From NCBI RefSeq assembly GCF_011038885.2, contig NZ_CP064952.1:434001-498000 (forward strand): a DNA stretch of 64,000 nucleotides, written 5' to 3'. The notes below the pieces were generated by a model. It made no database searches. It saw only the letters and a program-made list of their open reading frames with translations, and was not told where the DNA came from. Shown here piece by piece: positions 43,642 through 51,977 of this stretch. Source of the DNA: Schaalia sp. ZJ405 (GTDB lineage: Bacteria > Actinomycetota > Actinomycetes > Actinomycetales > Actinomycetaceae). A program made the position numbers and the translations under genes. Every line of letters starts with the position of its first letter. Position 1 is the stretch's first letter.

Positions 43642-44346
43642 ATGTCTGTCCGTACACGTATTGCGTCAGTCGGCGCAGCCGTGGCACTTCTGGGTGCCCT
43701 GGCTGTCCCCGCTGCCTTCGCCGAAGAGGGTCCGACGGCTCCGGCGGTCGACCCGGCTACCACCACTCAGCCGGGTGCGACCACCACTGAACCTCCGGCT
43801 GCTACCCCGGCACCGGAACCGGTTGTCAAGCCACTCATCGACAAGGAGAAGCTGGATCGCCTGAACTCGGTTGTCAACGGTGAGGCTGAGGCTCCTGTCA
43901 TCAACAGGGATCTCCTCAACAAAGACAAGCTTGATCACCTGAACAAGGTTGTCAATGGTGAGGCTGATGATCCGGTGATCAACAAGGACCTCCTCGACAA
44001 GAACAAGCTTGATCACTTGAACAAGATCATTAATGGTGAGGCTGATGATCCGGTTGTTAACAAGGACCTCCTTGACAACTGCAAGCTTGATCGCATGAAC
44101 AAGATCATCAACGGTGAGGATCCGGGCGAGGAATGCTCCAAGGTCAAGGCTGAAGAAGCCAAGCCGATGCCTTCTGAGAAGAAGCCCGCTGCCAAGGCAG
44201 GCAAGATGGATGGCAAGAAGATGGCTGGCAAGGCCCAGGGCCTGGCAAAGACCGGTTCGTCTGCTGTGATTGCAATTGCAGCTGGTGCCGTTGCTCTTGG
44301 TGCTGCTGGTGGCGCCACCGTGGTGCTTCGTCGTCGCCTCGGCTGA
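43642..44346 (+). CDS. Sortase-anchored (LAKTG) surface protein with four 26-residue repeats
   Basis: The 234-residue protein has a Sec signal peptide (1-27, cleavage near AFA-EE) and a Thr/Pro/Ala linker (29-63). Four tandem 26-residue repeats follow (64-167, consensus DLLDKxKLDHLNKxxNGEAD), then a Lys/Ala-rich stalk and a C-terminal sorting signal of LAKTG (201-205), a hydrophobic helix and RRRLG. The LAxTG form is typical of class E sortase substrates in Actinobacteria. The last repeat carries two cysteines (147 and 165) absent from the others. AGGAGAACAAC precedes the ATG. Upstream is the poly-G promoter, downstream a strong terminator. Function is unknown: cell-wall-linked, exposed and probably variable in expression. 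Confidence 0.9.
   Translation: MSVRTRIASVGAAVALLGALAVPAAFAEEGPTAPAVDPATTTQPGATTTEPPAATPAPEPVVKPLIDKEKLDRLNSVVNGEAEAPVINRDLLNKDKLDHLNKVVNGEADDPVINKDLLDKNKLDHLNKIINGEADDPVVNKDLLDNCKLDRMNKIINGEDPGEECSKVKAEEAKPMPSEKKPAAKAGKMDGKKMAGKAQGLAKTGSSAVIAIAAGAVALGAAGGATVVLRRRLG
43831..44142 (+). repeat. Four in-frame 78-bp direct repeats
   Basis: Four successive 78-bp units encode residues 64-167 of the LAKTG protein. Units 2 and 3 are the most alike and share long identical stretches; the first and last have diverged. The uninterrupted 78-bp period would permit copy-number change by recombination without a frameshift. Confidence 0.85.
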
Positions 44347-44420
44347 CACGTTGCCTGCGGTGCGCATGTAGCGCTGCACTTTGCGAATACGCAGGGGCCT
44401 AGTCCCCGCCGTTCGTAACC

Positions 44421-44466
44421 GATCAGTCCCCGTCCGTAAACTCGGGCGGGGACTGATCTTTTGTTT
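44421..44466 (+). terminator. Terminator after the surface-protein gene
   Basis: GATCAGTCCCCG-T-CCG pairs with CGG-G-CGGGGACTGATC around TAAACT (one mismatch), followed by TTTTGTTTTC, a textbook intrinsic terminator. Confidence 0.9.
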
Positions 44467-44781
44467 TCTCCTGATGGCTGCCACTATCGGAATGGCACGT
44501 CAAGAAATGATCCCTGGGGTACTTCAGGAGTCTTCTGATATATCGACTGCGGTGGCTGTCTCAACATCATTGAAGTCAAGTACGACGAGAGTGCTTTGGG
44601 GATGCCAAGTTACGAAGCAGGCAGCTTTCTCCAGCTACACGCGTATCGCAGAGATTCCGATGTGCGAACGTGTATTCCATAATGTTGCAGAAATAATGGG
44701 AACAACACCCTCGCATTGTGAGACTACCTTTTCTGTGGCGCAGAAGCCCGGGCCACCATCCTCGTGAAGGATGTGGAATAG
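44467..44781. other. Non-coding gap before the CMD-cupin gene
   Basis: About 315 bases hold no supportable gene. Overlapping short frames exist (for example one encoding YIDCGGCLNIIEVKYDE at about 44540-44680), which might be a decayed gene, but I cannot assign any to a family. Confidence 0.35.
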
Positions 44782-45537
44782 CTACTTCAACGTGGAGTAA
44801 TCGCTATCTGAAACGGGTTCGAGCCACTCGTTGGAGGTGTTGCTGCCTGGGGATTCGATGGCGAGATGTGAGAACCATGAATCTGGGGCTGCGCCGTGCC
44901 AGTGCTTGACGCCAGCGGGGATTTCAATGCAGTCACCCGGTGTCATCTCCACAGGTTCATGTCCCCACTCTTGGTAGTAACCGCGTCCTCCAACACAAAT
45001 GAGGATCTGCCCACCGCCCTCGTCGGCGTGATGAATGTGCCAGTTGTTGCGGCAGCGAGGCTCGAAGGTGACGTGATGTATTGGCACTTGTTCGGTGGCT
45101 ACGGGTGCGAGGTAGCTCTGGCCAACAAAGTACTCACCGTAGGGGTTAGGTTCCCCGATCGGGAAGATGACTGAACGCTGATACGTGTCTTTGCTTCCAT
45201 CAGCCGACTCGTCCTCGTTCCATACCTCTTGCGCCACCCTGAATGCAGCCCAGCCTTTCGGCCATCCCGCATACATCGTGACGTGCGTGATGATGGCGGC
45301 GGCCTCTTTCTTGGTAAGCCCGTGCGCCTTCGCGTTTGCAAAATGGTACTTCAGGGAGGAATCGGTGATTCCCGAGGTAATGAGAGATGTGATTGTGAGA
45401 ATGCACTTCGTTTTGACGTCGAGGGCTTCCTCGTTCCAGACCTCTCCGAAGAGAACGTCATCATTGAGGTGGGCAAACAGGGGAGCAAAGGCCCCCAGCT
45501 GCTGACGTCCCGCTGTCTGCACGATCTTGTCTGCCAT
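44782..45537 (-). CDS. Carboxymuconolactone decarboxylase-like / cupin fusion protein
   Basis: The 251-residue protein joins two domains. Residues 1-105 resemble the carboxymuconolactone decarboxylase/AhpD-like helical fold (EVWNEEALDVKTKCILTIT, ITHVTMYAGWPKGWAAF). Residues 125-245 are a cupin with the metal-binding HIHHADEGG and a second histidine in IPAGVKHWHGAA. AAGAGAAGAAACT precedes the ATG. This fusion is common beside sugar- or aromatic-acid genes and may decarboxylate, isomerise or detoxify a small carbonyl compound. It diverges from the Tct transporter operon, which suggests common regulation. The reaction is unknown. Confidence 0.85.
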   Translation of the reverse strand: MADKIVQTAGRQQLGAFAPLFAHLNDDVLFGEVWNEEALDVKTKCILTITSLITSGITDSSLKYHFANAKAHGLTKKEAAAIITHVTMYAGWPKGWAAFRVAQEVWNEDESADGSKDTYQRSVIFPIGEPNPYGEYFVGQSYLAPVATEQVPIHHVTFEPRCRNNWHIHHADEGGGQILICVGGRGYYQEWGHEPVEMTPGDCIEIPAGVKHWHGAAPDSWFSHLAIESPGSNTSNEWLEPVSDSDYSTLK

Positions 45538-45606
45538 AGTTTCTTCTCTTTTCTTGTGCGGTGTTTACGCGCAGCCAATTTTAGGCAGTTACCGAAGAAG
45601 GGTAAA

Positions 45607-45644
45607 GACGCTCTCATGGGTAAGACTGCTTTGACGCTCTCATG
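45607..45644. promoter_or_regulatory. Paired direct repeat upstream of the CMD-cupin gene
   Basis: GACGCTCTCATG occurs twice, at 45607-45618 and 45633-45644, 26 bp apart, 70-107 bases before the CMD-cupin start. Such spacing fits two binding sites on nearly the same face of the helix. No regulator can be named; the LacI-type protein of the locus more likely uses the palindrome at 45823. Confidence 0.3.
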
Positions 45645-45822
45645 TAGATCGACACGGTGTGCGCTGAACGTGCGGTGGTATCGCCCTGTTTATTGGGTCA
45701 TTGCGCACAGTGTTCGCAGGTTACTGTCCGGAGGTGAGATGCCCCTAAGCAGCAGCCTCTTGTGTCGTTGGTGAGATGGGAAGGACCATTCAGAAGATAT
45801 CGTTTGGGTCACAATATCCGTC

Positions 45823-45861
45823 TCAGATATCGATTTCTTGAATTTAGAAATCGATATCTGA
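45823..45861. promoter_or_regulatory. 39-bp palindromic operator before tctC
   Basis: TCAGATATCGATTTCT (45823-45838) and its exact reverse complement AGAAATCGATATCTGA (45846-45861) flank TGAATTT. Each arm contains a 14-bp near-palindrome centred on CG (AGATATCGATTTCT), the style of LacI-family operators. The two centres are 21 bp apart, two helical turns. A weaker third copy, AGATATCGTTT, lies near 45794-45804. The LacI-type regulator at 50788 is the obvious candidate to bind. The palindrome lies 117 bases before the tctC start. Confidence 0.6.
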
Positions 45862-45977
45862 CAGAATCTGCTTCGCAGTACCTAGACGGATGGTCCGCGC
45901 GCATCGCAGCACACGGGCCGTTCACCATCTCAGCGAAGGGCGCAACGATGCCTCTTCGCAGACACAGAGGAGCACAC

Positions 45978-46982
45978 GTGAAAAATCGGATCTTCGCCGC
46001 AGTTGCAGCAGGAACCCTTGCGGTCCTCGCGCTCAGCGGATGCGTCACCCAAACGAACAACGGCAGTTCAGGACAATCGAATGCTTCAGCAGCTGAAAGC
46101 GACTACCCGACGAAGCCCATCGACCTCGTTGTCGCATGGAGCGCCGGCGGTGGTACCGATGTCCAGGCTCGTGCCCTTGTCCAAAACGCGAAAGAATACC
46201 TGGGGACAAACATCAATGTCGTCAACAAGCCGGGTTCGTCAGGTGCAATTGGCTGGGGCGAAATTGCCCACTCAACAAAGCCAGACGGCTACACCCTGAC
46301 CGTGGTTTCACCAGAAATCGGCTTCATGCAGGAACAGGGACTTTACGACTTCGGACTTGAAGACTTCACCCTCATTACGATGTTCAACGAAGACCCTATG
46401 GCACTTGCGGTCAAAGCAGATGCGCCGTGGGCAAACCTTGAAGAGTTCCTCGCAGATGCCAAGGCAAACCCCGGCAAGATCACCATTGGAAACGCAGGCC
46501 CCGGACTTGCATGGGACCTCGCGACCACCGCGATTGAAGAGGCCGCCGGCGTTGAATTCACCCACGTCCCCTACGACGGCGCATCGACCGCGGTCCAGGC
46601 CATTCTCGGTGGCACACTTGACGCGATGACCTACTCAATTGGCGAGGTTCGTTCACAGGTTGAAGCCGGCGAGATGCGCGTGCTGGCAATCGCCTCCGAA
46701 GAGCAGCTTAAGGCACTTCCGAACATCCCGACCTTCAAGTCTGAAGGCCACGACATTGTCACCGGGACTTTCCGTGGAATCGCCGGACCTGCCGGCATGG
46801 ATCCCGCAATGGTTAAGACCCTCAATGAAGCATTCGTCAAGATGGCGAAGGACAAGGGATTCATTGATGTCATGGAATCAAACTCCTTCGGAATCAAGGT
46901 CCTCGAAACCGATGAGTTCCAAACATTCTTCGGGAACGCAAAGGAGCTCTACTCCGAGCTGATCGAAGCGCAGAAGAAATAA
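45978..46982 (+). CDS. tctC: Tripartite tricarboxylate transporter substrate-binding lipoprotein (TctC family)
   Basis: The 334-residue protein has a lipoprotein signal ending LALSGC (lipidated Cys22), a Ser/Asn linker and a TctC/Bug-type periplasmic-binding fold beginning YPTKPIDLVVAWSAGGGTD. Other family traits are VNKPGSSGAIGWGEIA and HVPYDGASTAVQAI. I start at the GTG at 45978, which follows GAGGAGCACAC, not at the far upstream codon at 45762, which overlaps the operator. It captures a carboxylate outside the membrane for TctAB. It is the first gene of a six-gene operon-like run. Confidence 0.93.
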   Translation: MKNRIFAAVAAGTLAVLALSGCVTQTNNGSSGQSNASAAESDYPTKPIDLVVAWSAGGGTDVQARALVQNAKEYLGTNINVVNKPGSSGAIGWGEIAHSTKPDGYTLTVVSPEIGFMQEQGLYDFGLEDFTLITMFNEDPMALAVKADAPWANLEEFLADAKANPGKITIGNAGPGLAWDLATTAIEEAAGVEFTHVPYDGASTAVQAILGGTLDAMTYSIGEVRSQVEAGEMRVLAIASEEQLKALPNIPTFKSEGHDIVTGTFRGIAGPAGMDPAMVKTLNEAFVKMAKDKGFIDVMESNSFGIKVLETDEFQTFFGNAKELYSELIEAQKK

Positions 46983-47019
46983 CGTCAACGACTGAGATGA
47001 ACCACAAGGTGGTTGCCTG

Positions 47020-47517
47020 ATGAAGGACCAATCAAGACTGATCACAGTCATAAAAAAGGGCGCGCTTGATATCTTCCTCGCGCTAGCGTTCGTCGTGCTT
47101 ACGGTGCTGATTGCGATCGATGCACACGGATACAAAGCCGGGGTCGGAAACGAGCCCGGACCGGCCGCGGTACCGACGGTGCTTTCGGTGCTCTTGCTGC
47201 TGGTAGCAGGCGGAATGTTAATCCAAGTATTTCGCGGAAAATGGGAAGATCAGAACGAACCAGATGCTATCCGAAATTGGCGAGTTCTCGGTGGAATCGT
47301 ACTGCTGATTCTCGTGGGGATTCTGATGCCGCTCATCGGATTCTTCGTGACCTTCTCGATCGTCCTTTTTGGATTGAGTCTTTTGTCAGGCACCACCGCA
47401 TGGTGGAAATCAGCGATCTTCTCGCTGATTGTGACATGGGTAGTTCTGCTGTTGTTCTCTCGCTACCTCAACGTTCCGTTGCCGGCAAGCCCCGTCGATC
47501 TGATGCTGGGAGCATGA
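47020..47517 (+). CDS. tctB: Tripartite tricarboxylate transporter small membrane subunit (TctB family)
   Basis: The 165-residue protein has four predicted membrane helices with the TctB layout (helix, loop with GxxxxxGPxxxP, three helices). AAGGTGGTT precedes the ATG. The position between tctC and tctA, one base before the tctA start, settles the identification despite weak sequence conservation of the family. Confidence 0.92.
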   Translation: MKDQSRLITVIKKGALDIFLALAFVVLTVLIAIDAHGYKAGVGNEPGPAAVPTVLSVLLLLVAGGMLIQVFRGKWEDQNEPDAIRNWRVLGGIVLLILVGILMPLIGFFVTFSIVLFGLSLLSGTTAWWKSAIFSLIVTWVVLLLFSRYLNVPLPASPVDLMLGA

Positions 47518-47518
47518 C

Positions 47519-49054
47519 ATGGATATTTTGACCAACATTCTTGCCGGATTTGGCGGAGTCTTCTCCGATCCGATGATTTTGGTAGGTATTGCTGGCGGTG
47601 TCTTTGGAGGCATGATCGTCGGTGCTCTGCCCGGGCTGACCGCGACGATGGCGATGGCGCTGTTCTTGCCCTTCACATTCCTCATGGAACCAAGTCTGGG
47701 CATCGCAACAATGATGGGAATTTTTGCCGGCGGTATCGCCGGCGGCTCCATCCCTGCGATTCTGCTCAACGTTCCTGGAACTCCAGCCTCTGCTGCAACC
47801 GCGCTTGACGGCTATCCCATGACCCGCAACGGACGCGCCTCGCAGAGCCTCACGATGGCAATGATCGCCTCGTGTATCGGCGGCACGATTTCCGGCCTGC
47901 TCATGGTGTTTCTGGCGCCGGTTATCGCAAAACTCGCTCTGAATTTCCAAGCTCCAGAATTCTTCGTTCTGGCAATCTACGGTCTCACCATCATTTCTGC
48001 GGTCTCTGGTAAGTCACTGCTCAAAGGTTACGCGGCAGGACTTATCGGCCTGGTGATCGGCATCATCGGCCTCGACCCAATTTCGGGCCAGCTCCGTCTG
48101 ACGTATGGCAGCAACGAACTCTACGGCGGCATCTCACTGATCCCCGTGCTCATTGGTGTTTTCGGACTGAGCCAGGTCCTCGTTATGCTCAAGGAATCCA
48201 CCTCTCTCAAAGAGCACGTCAGCATCGGGAAGTTCCAATTGCCCGAAAAACAAGACATCAAGGATTCGATGCCGTCCATTCTCCGAGGCGGACTCGTTGG
48301 CTCAGCAATTGGTGCAATTCCTGGCACGGGAACCGATATTGGAGCATTCCTCTCATACTCGTTGGCCAAGCAAAGTGGCCGAGGTCGTATCCCATTCGGC
48401 AAAGGAAACCCAGTCGGTGTTGCTGCATCGGAATCTGCAAACAACGGCGTTGTTGGCGGCGCAATGATCCCGATGTTCACGCTGGGTATCCCAGGTGAAG
48501 CTGCCACCGCAGTCCTTCTCGGCGGTCTGCTCATCCAAGGATTGACCCCCGGACCCCAACTCTTCCAAGGCCCGAACGCGCACCTCGTCTACACGGTTTT
48601 CGCGAGCTTCCTCATTGCGAACATCGTGATGTTGCTTATTGGGTTGGTTGCCGCCAGACTCTTCGTCAACGTTGTGAGAATCCCGAACTCGTACCTGATT
48701 CCACTGATCACGATCCTGTGCCTGGTTGGTGCCTACTCGATCAACAACCGGCTCTTCGATGTATTTGTTGCCATTTTCTTCGGATGCTTTGGATACCTCA
48801 TGGTGACACACGGATACTCGCCTTCGCCGTTGATCCTCGGCATGATTCTCGGCCCTATGGCAGAAACAAACTTCCGTCGCGCAATGACCATCGAAAACGG
48901 CAACTGGACGGTCTTCTTCACGCGCCCGGCCTCGCTGATTTTCTGGGCGTTGATTGCTGCTTCGCTGTTCTACCTGTGGCGTAATCAGAAGAAGGCGCAA
49001 TCAGTCGAAACACTTGAAACACAACTGACGAAAAAAGAGGTTGAAAATGTCTGA
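47519..49054 (+). CDS. tctA: Tripartite tricarboxylate transporter large membrane subunit (TctA family)
   Basis: The 511-residue polytopic protein shows TctA signatures: GGVFGGMIVGALPGLTATM near the N-terminus, GIFAGGIAGGSIPAILLNVPGTPAS and the later repeat GVAASESANNGVVGGAMIPM and FTLGIPGEAATAVLLGGL. It forms the membrane channel of the transporter and moves carboxylates with a cation gradient. The start lies one base after tctB; the end overlaps the next gene by eight bases. Confidence 0.96.
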   Translation: MDILTNILAGFGGVFSDPMILVGIAGGVFGGMIVGALPGLTATMAMALFLPFTFLMEPSLGIATMMGIFAGGIAGGSIPAILLNVPGTPASAATALDGYPMTRNGRASQSLTMAMIASCIGGTISGLLMVFLAPVIAKLALNFQAPEFFVLAIYGLTIISAVSGKSLLKGYAAGLIGLVIGIIGLDPISGQLRLTYGSNELYGGISLIPVLIGVFGLSQVLVMLKESTSLKEHVSIGKFQLPEKQDIKDSMPSILRGGLVGSAIGAIPGTGTDIGAFLSYSLAKQSGRGRIPFGKGNPVGVAASESANNGVVGGAMIPMFTLGIPGEAATAVLLGGLLIQGLTPGPQLFQGPNAHLVYTVFASFLIANIVMLLIGLVAARLFVNVVRIPNSYLIPLITILCLVGAYSINNRLFDVFVAIFFGCFGYLMVTHGYSPSPLILGMILGPMAETNFRRAMTIENGNWTVFFTRPASLIFWALIAASLFYLWRNQKKAQSVETLETQLTKKEVENV

Positions 49055-49898
49055 AAACATCACTCATCTGACAGGAAATGACCCGCTGTTTGATGTCTCG
49101 GGCCGCACTGCGGTTGTGACTGGCGGCTTCGGTCAAATCGGGCAGGAATTCGTGCGGGCGCTGGCTTCTCGAGGTGCTCACGTTGCCGTCTGCTCACGCT
49201 CCGCATCCGAGGAGAGAATTGCCCAGACCTTCCCCGGTGAGTTTGCGGGAACAATCCGCTCGTACGCTCTGGATATCACCTCTAAAGAATCCATTGAAAC
49301 AGCACTTGATAGCATCGAAAAGGACCTCGGCCCAATCCGTATCGTTGTCAACAATGCGGGAATCGATACTCAACCTTCCGCACCGCCAGAGGTGTCGGGA
49401 CCATTTGAGGACTTCCCTGAAGAAGTATTCCGTGAGGTTGTTGAAACAAACCTCACCGGGACTTTTCTGATGTGCCAGGCAGCAGGTAAGCGGATGCGCG
49501 CCGCGGGTGTCGAAGGATCGATCATCAACGTCGGTTCCATCTACGGAATGGTTTCGCCAATCCAAGATATCTACGCCTATAAGGAAGAACAGACCGGTGT
49601 TCCTTTCATCAAGCCGGTTGCTTATTCGGCAGCAAAATCTGGAATCTATAACCTGACTCGCTACTGTGCAACGTACTGGGGTGCCAACGGAATCCGGGTG
49701 AATACCCTGACTCCGTCCGGGGTATGGCGCGATACTCAGGATGCAACATTCCAGCACAACTACACCTCACGTATCCCGATCAAGCGCATGGCTCAGGCTG
49801 ACGAATACAACGGTGCCCTGCTGTTCCTCGCGTCTGATGCCTCGCGTTACATGACCGGATCGAACCTGATCGTTGACGGTGGGTGGACAGCGTGGTAA
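49047..49898 (+). CDS. SDR-family oxidoreductase (gluconate 5-dehydrogenase-like)
   Basis: The 283-residue enzyme starts at the ATG at 49047, which follows AAAGAGGTTGAAA and overlaps tctA. It has TGGFGQIGQEF for nucleotide binding, NNAGID, NVGSIYG with the catalytic serine and YSAAKSG with the Tyr/Lys pair, and ends SNLIVDGGWTAW. The overall pattern resembles gluconate 5-dehydrogenase and related sugar-acid SDRs. Together with the carboxylate transporter and a DapA-family aldolase, it probably oxidises or reduces an imported sugar acid; the substrate is inferred only. Confidence 0.85.
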   Translation: MSENITHLTGNDPLFDVSGRTAVVTGGFGQIGQEFVRALASRGAHVAVCSRSASEERIAQTFPGEFAGTIRSYALDITSKESIETALDSIEKDLGPIRIVVNNAGIDTQPSAPPEVSGPFEDFPEEVFREVVETNLTGTFLMCQAAGKRMRAAGVEGSIINVGSIYGMVSPIQDIYAYKEEQTGVPFIKPVAYSAAKSGIYNLTRYCATYWGANGIRVNTLTPSGVWRDTQDATFQHNYTSRIPIKRMAQADEYNGALLFLASDASRYMTGSNLIVDGGWTAW

Positions 49899-50773
49899 CG
49901 GATCTCGCCGGACGGATCTACTCCGCCCTTGTGACCCCAATGAACGAGGACGGCGTGCTGAAACGCTCCGTGATTCCTCGCCTTATTGATTGGGAGCTGG
50001 CATCTGGTGTCGAAGGGTTTTACGTCGGTGGCACAACAGGTGAGGGGCTCTTGCTTAACGAGCGCGACCGGACCGAATTCACACGCAGTGTTGTCGATTG
50101 CGTACGTGGCCGGGTGCCCGTCATTGCGCACATCGGTGCAATTGGTACGGCCCAGACGCAAGAACTGGCACGAGGCGCAGCAGATGCGGGTGCTCAGGCT
50201 ATTTCCTTGATCCCACCGATCTACTACACGCTATCGGAGAAGGGCATCGTTGAACATTACCATGCGGTTGCGTCGGCGACGGATCTTCCGGTGTTGATCT
50301 ACAACATTCCTCATGCCGTTGGTTTTGAGCTTTCATCGAGCGCGGTTGATGCACTGTTTGAGAATCCGAAGATTATTGGCATCAAACACACCTCGATGAA
50401 CATGTATCGGTTGGAGCGGATGACGGCGTACCACCCCGAAAAGTTGATTTTTGGTGGTCTTGATGAATGTGCAATGGCCGGTTTCTCTTTGGGGACATCC
50501 GGTATTGTTTCGACATCAGCGAACTTTCAAGCAAAGCTGTTCCGTGGAATGTGGGACGCCGTTCAAGCTGGTGACATCAATGCAGCGCGCGAATATCAAC
50601 GACGTGTCAATAACAACATTGACGCGTTGCTGCGTGATGATATTGTTGCGAGTACCAAAATGGTGCTTAAGTCCCAGGGTATCGACTGCGGAGGTGTTCG
50701 CGGTCCTCTTCCAAATATCCCCAATGATGCGTCCGTTCGGCTCCTGTCCGAGGTGGATGTTTCATTCCTCTAG
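49892..50773 (+). CDS. DapA/NanA-family aldolase or dehydratase
   Basis: The 293-residue TIM-barrel enzyme has GGTTGEGLLLNERDR, the tyrosine of LIYNIP (Tyr137) and the Schiff-base lysine Lys165 in GIKHTS. The family includes dihydrodipicolinate synthase, N-acetylneuraminate lyase, 2-keto-3-deoxy-sugar-acid aldolases and 5-dehydro-4-deoxyglucarate dehydratase. In this operon a sugar-acid aldolase or dehydratase role is more likely than lysine synthesis. I use the GTG at 49892, overlapping the SDR stop; GTG at 49883 is possible. Confidence 0.85.
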   Translation: MVTDLAGRIYSALVTPMNEDGVLKRSVIPRLIDWELASGVEGFYVGGTTGEGLLLNERDRTEFTRSVVDCVRGRVPVIAHIGAIGTAQTQELARGAADAGAQAISLIPPIYYTLSEKGIVEHYHAVASATDLPVLIYNIPHAVGFELSSSAVDALFENPKIIGIKHTSMNMYRLERMTAYHPEKLIFGGLDECAMAGFSLGTSGIVSTSANFQAKLFRGMWDAVQAGDINAAREYQRRVNNNIDALLRDDIVASTKMVLKSQGIDCGGVRGPLPNIPNDASVRLLSEVDVSFL

Positions 50774-50787
50774 GCGGTGATTGAACG

Positions 50788-51828
50788 GTGAACCCGACGA
50801 TCTATGACGTGGCGAAAGCCGCAGCAGTATCGCCTGCAACAGTCTCTCGGGTTCTCAATGGCACCAAGGTGCGAGCCGACTTGGAAGAACGTGTTCGCGA
50901 GGCAACCAAGGCTCTCGGATACGTTCCCAGTCGGCTCGCCACCGCCCTACGAACTCGAAATTCCCGCTTGATCGCTCTGTGCATCCCTGATCTGTCGAAT
51001 CCATTCTTTATCGCGATGGCAAGCGCCGTGCAGCGGACGGTTGTTGAAGCGGGATATTCCCTGGTTCTCTTTGAGGTCGTTCCCGGCTCTGATGAAGAGC
51101 TTCGGTGCTTTCAGACGATCATCGCCGAGCAAATGGCAGGCGTCATTACTGTTCCGTCGCACGATCCCACACGTATTCAGGGGTTGCTTCACGCCGACAT
51201 CAGCGTCGTTGCGGTTGACCGCAGCGGCAACGGCTTGGACATAGATTGTTTCCTTATTGCGAACGAACAAGAAGGTTATGACTGCACGAACCGGCTCTTC
51301 GACGTGGGTTACCATCACGTTGCGTGCATTTCTGGACCTGTCGGCGTTGAGACAGCGGATCACCGCGTCGCCGGATGGATGCGCGCAGTCAGTGAACGAG
51401 TGGATGAGTCACATGCGCAGCGTGTTGTGCGCGCGGCGTACACAGTAGCTGCGGGCCGACGCGCTTTCAATGAGCTTATTGAAAAGTATCCGGATACGGA
51501 TGCCGTTTTTGTTGCCAATAACCTCCTGTCTGTTGGCGTGATCCAGGCAGTAATTTCCGGAAATTCTCACCGAAATTTTGGCATTTTGGCCTTCGGTTCG
51601 GTCCCGTACATGCTGGCGGACTTGCCGACAATTCAGGTTGCCCACTTGCCGGCACGGCAGATCGGTTCCGGCGCAGCTACACGTCTGCTTGAACGTATCC
51701 ACGGATCGAAAGAAGCACCTGAGCGAATTATTTATGCAACGACGGTCAACTGGAATCTGACCAGCGCCGAGGACCTTATCGAAGAGCGCGCTGAGTTAGG
51801 CGCGGAATCTGATTTTTCAGCGAGCTGA
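50788..51828 (+). CDS. LacI-family transcriptional regulator
   Basis: The 346-residue protein begins NPTIYDVAKAAAVSPATVSR followed by VLNGT, a classical LacI helix-turn-helix with hinge, then a periplasmic-binding-like effector domain (IPDLSNPFFIAMASAVQRT, VDRSGNGLD). It starts at a GTG 14 bases after the aldolase stop and closes the operon. It probably represses the operon until the sugar acid or a derivative binds, acting at the palindrome before tctC; CG-centred 14-bp sites there fit LacI recognition. Confidence 0.93.
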   Translation: MNPTIYDVAKAAAVSPATVSRVLNGTKVRADLEERVREATKALGYVPSRLATALRTRNSRLIALCIPDLSNPFFIAMASAVQRTVVEAGYSLVLFEVVPGSDEELRCFQTIIAEQMAGVITVPSHDPTRIQGLLHADISVVAVDRSGNGLDIDCFLIANEQEGYDCTNRLFDVGYHHVACISGPVGVETADHRVAGWMRAVSERVDESHAQRVVRAAYTVAAGRRAFNELIEKYPDTDAVFVANNLLSVGVIQAVISGNSHRNFGILAFGSVPYMLADLPTIQVAHLPARQIGSGAATRLLERIHGSKEAPERIIYATTVNWNLTSAEDLIEERAELGAESDFSAS

Positions 51829-51977
51829 GGTCTATTTTACCGCCCAGGAATTCCTCACGAGGCGGTATACCTTGTGTGGACACTATGGCTCGCCAGGGCC
51901 AAGATTCGAGCAACTTTACGAGTGTTTTCTCCGCATATTCCCCGGAGTCTCCCAGCTTCCGATGTGAAACTTGACGC

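Noticed and set aside
43831..44142. CRISPR array suggested by regular 78-bp repeats
   Set aside because: The repeats are in frame within a surface-protein gene, with no spacers and no cas genes.
44381..44767. 128-residue frame after the surface-protein gene
   Set aside because: It begins before and runs through the strong terminator hairpin and shows no family features.
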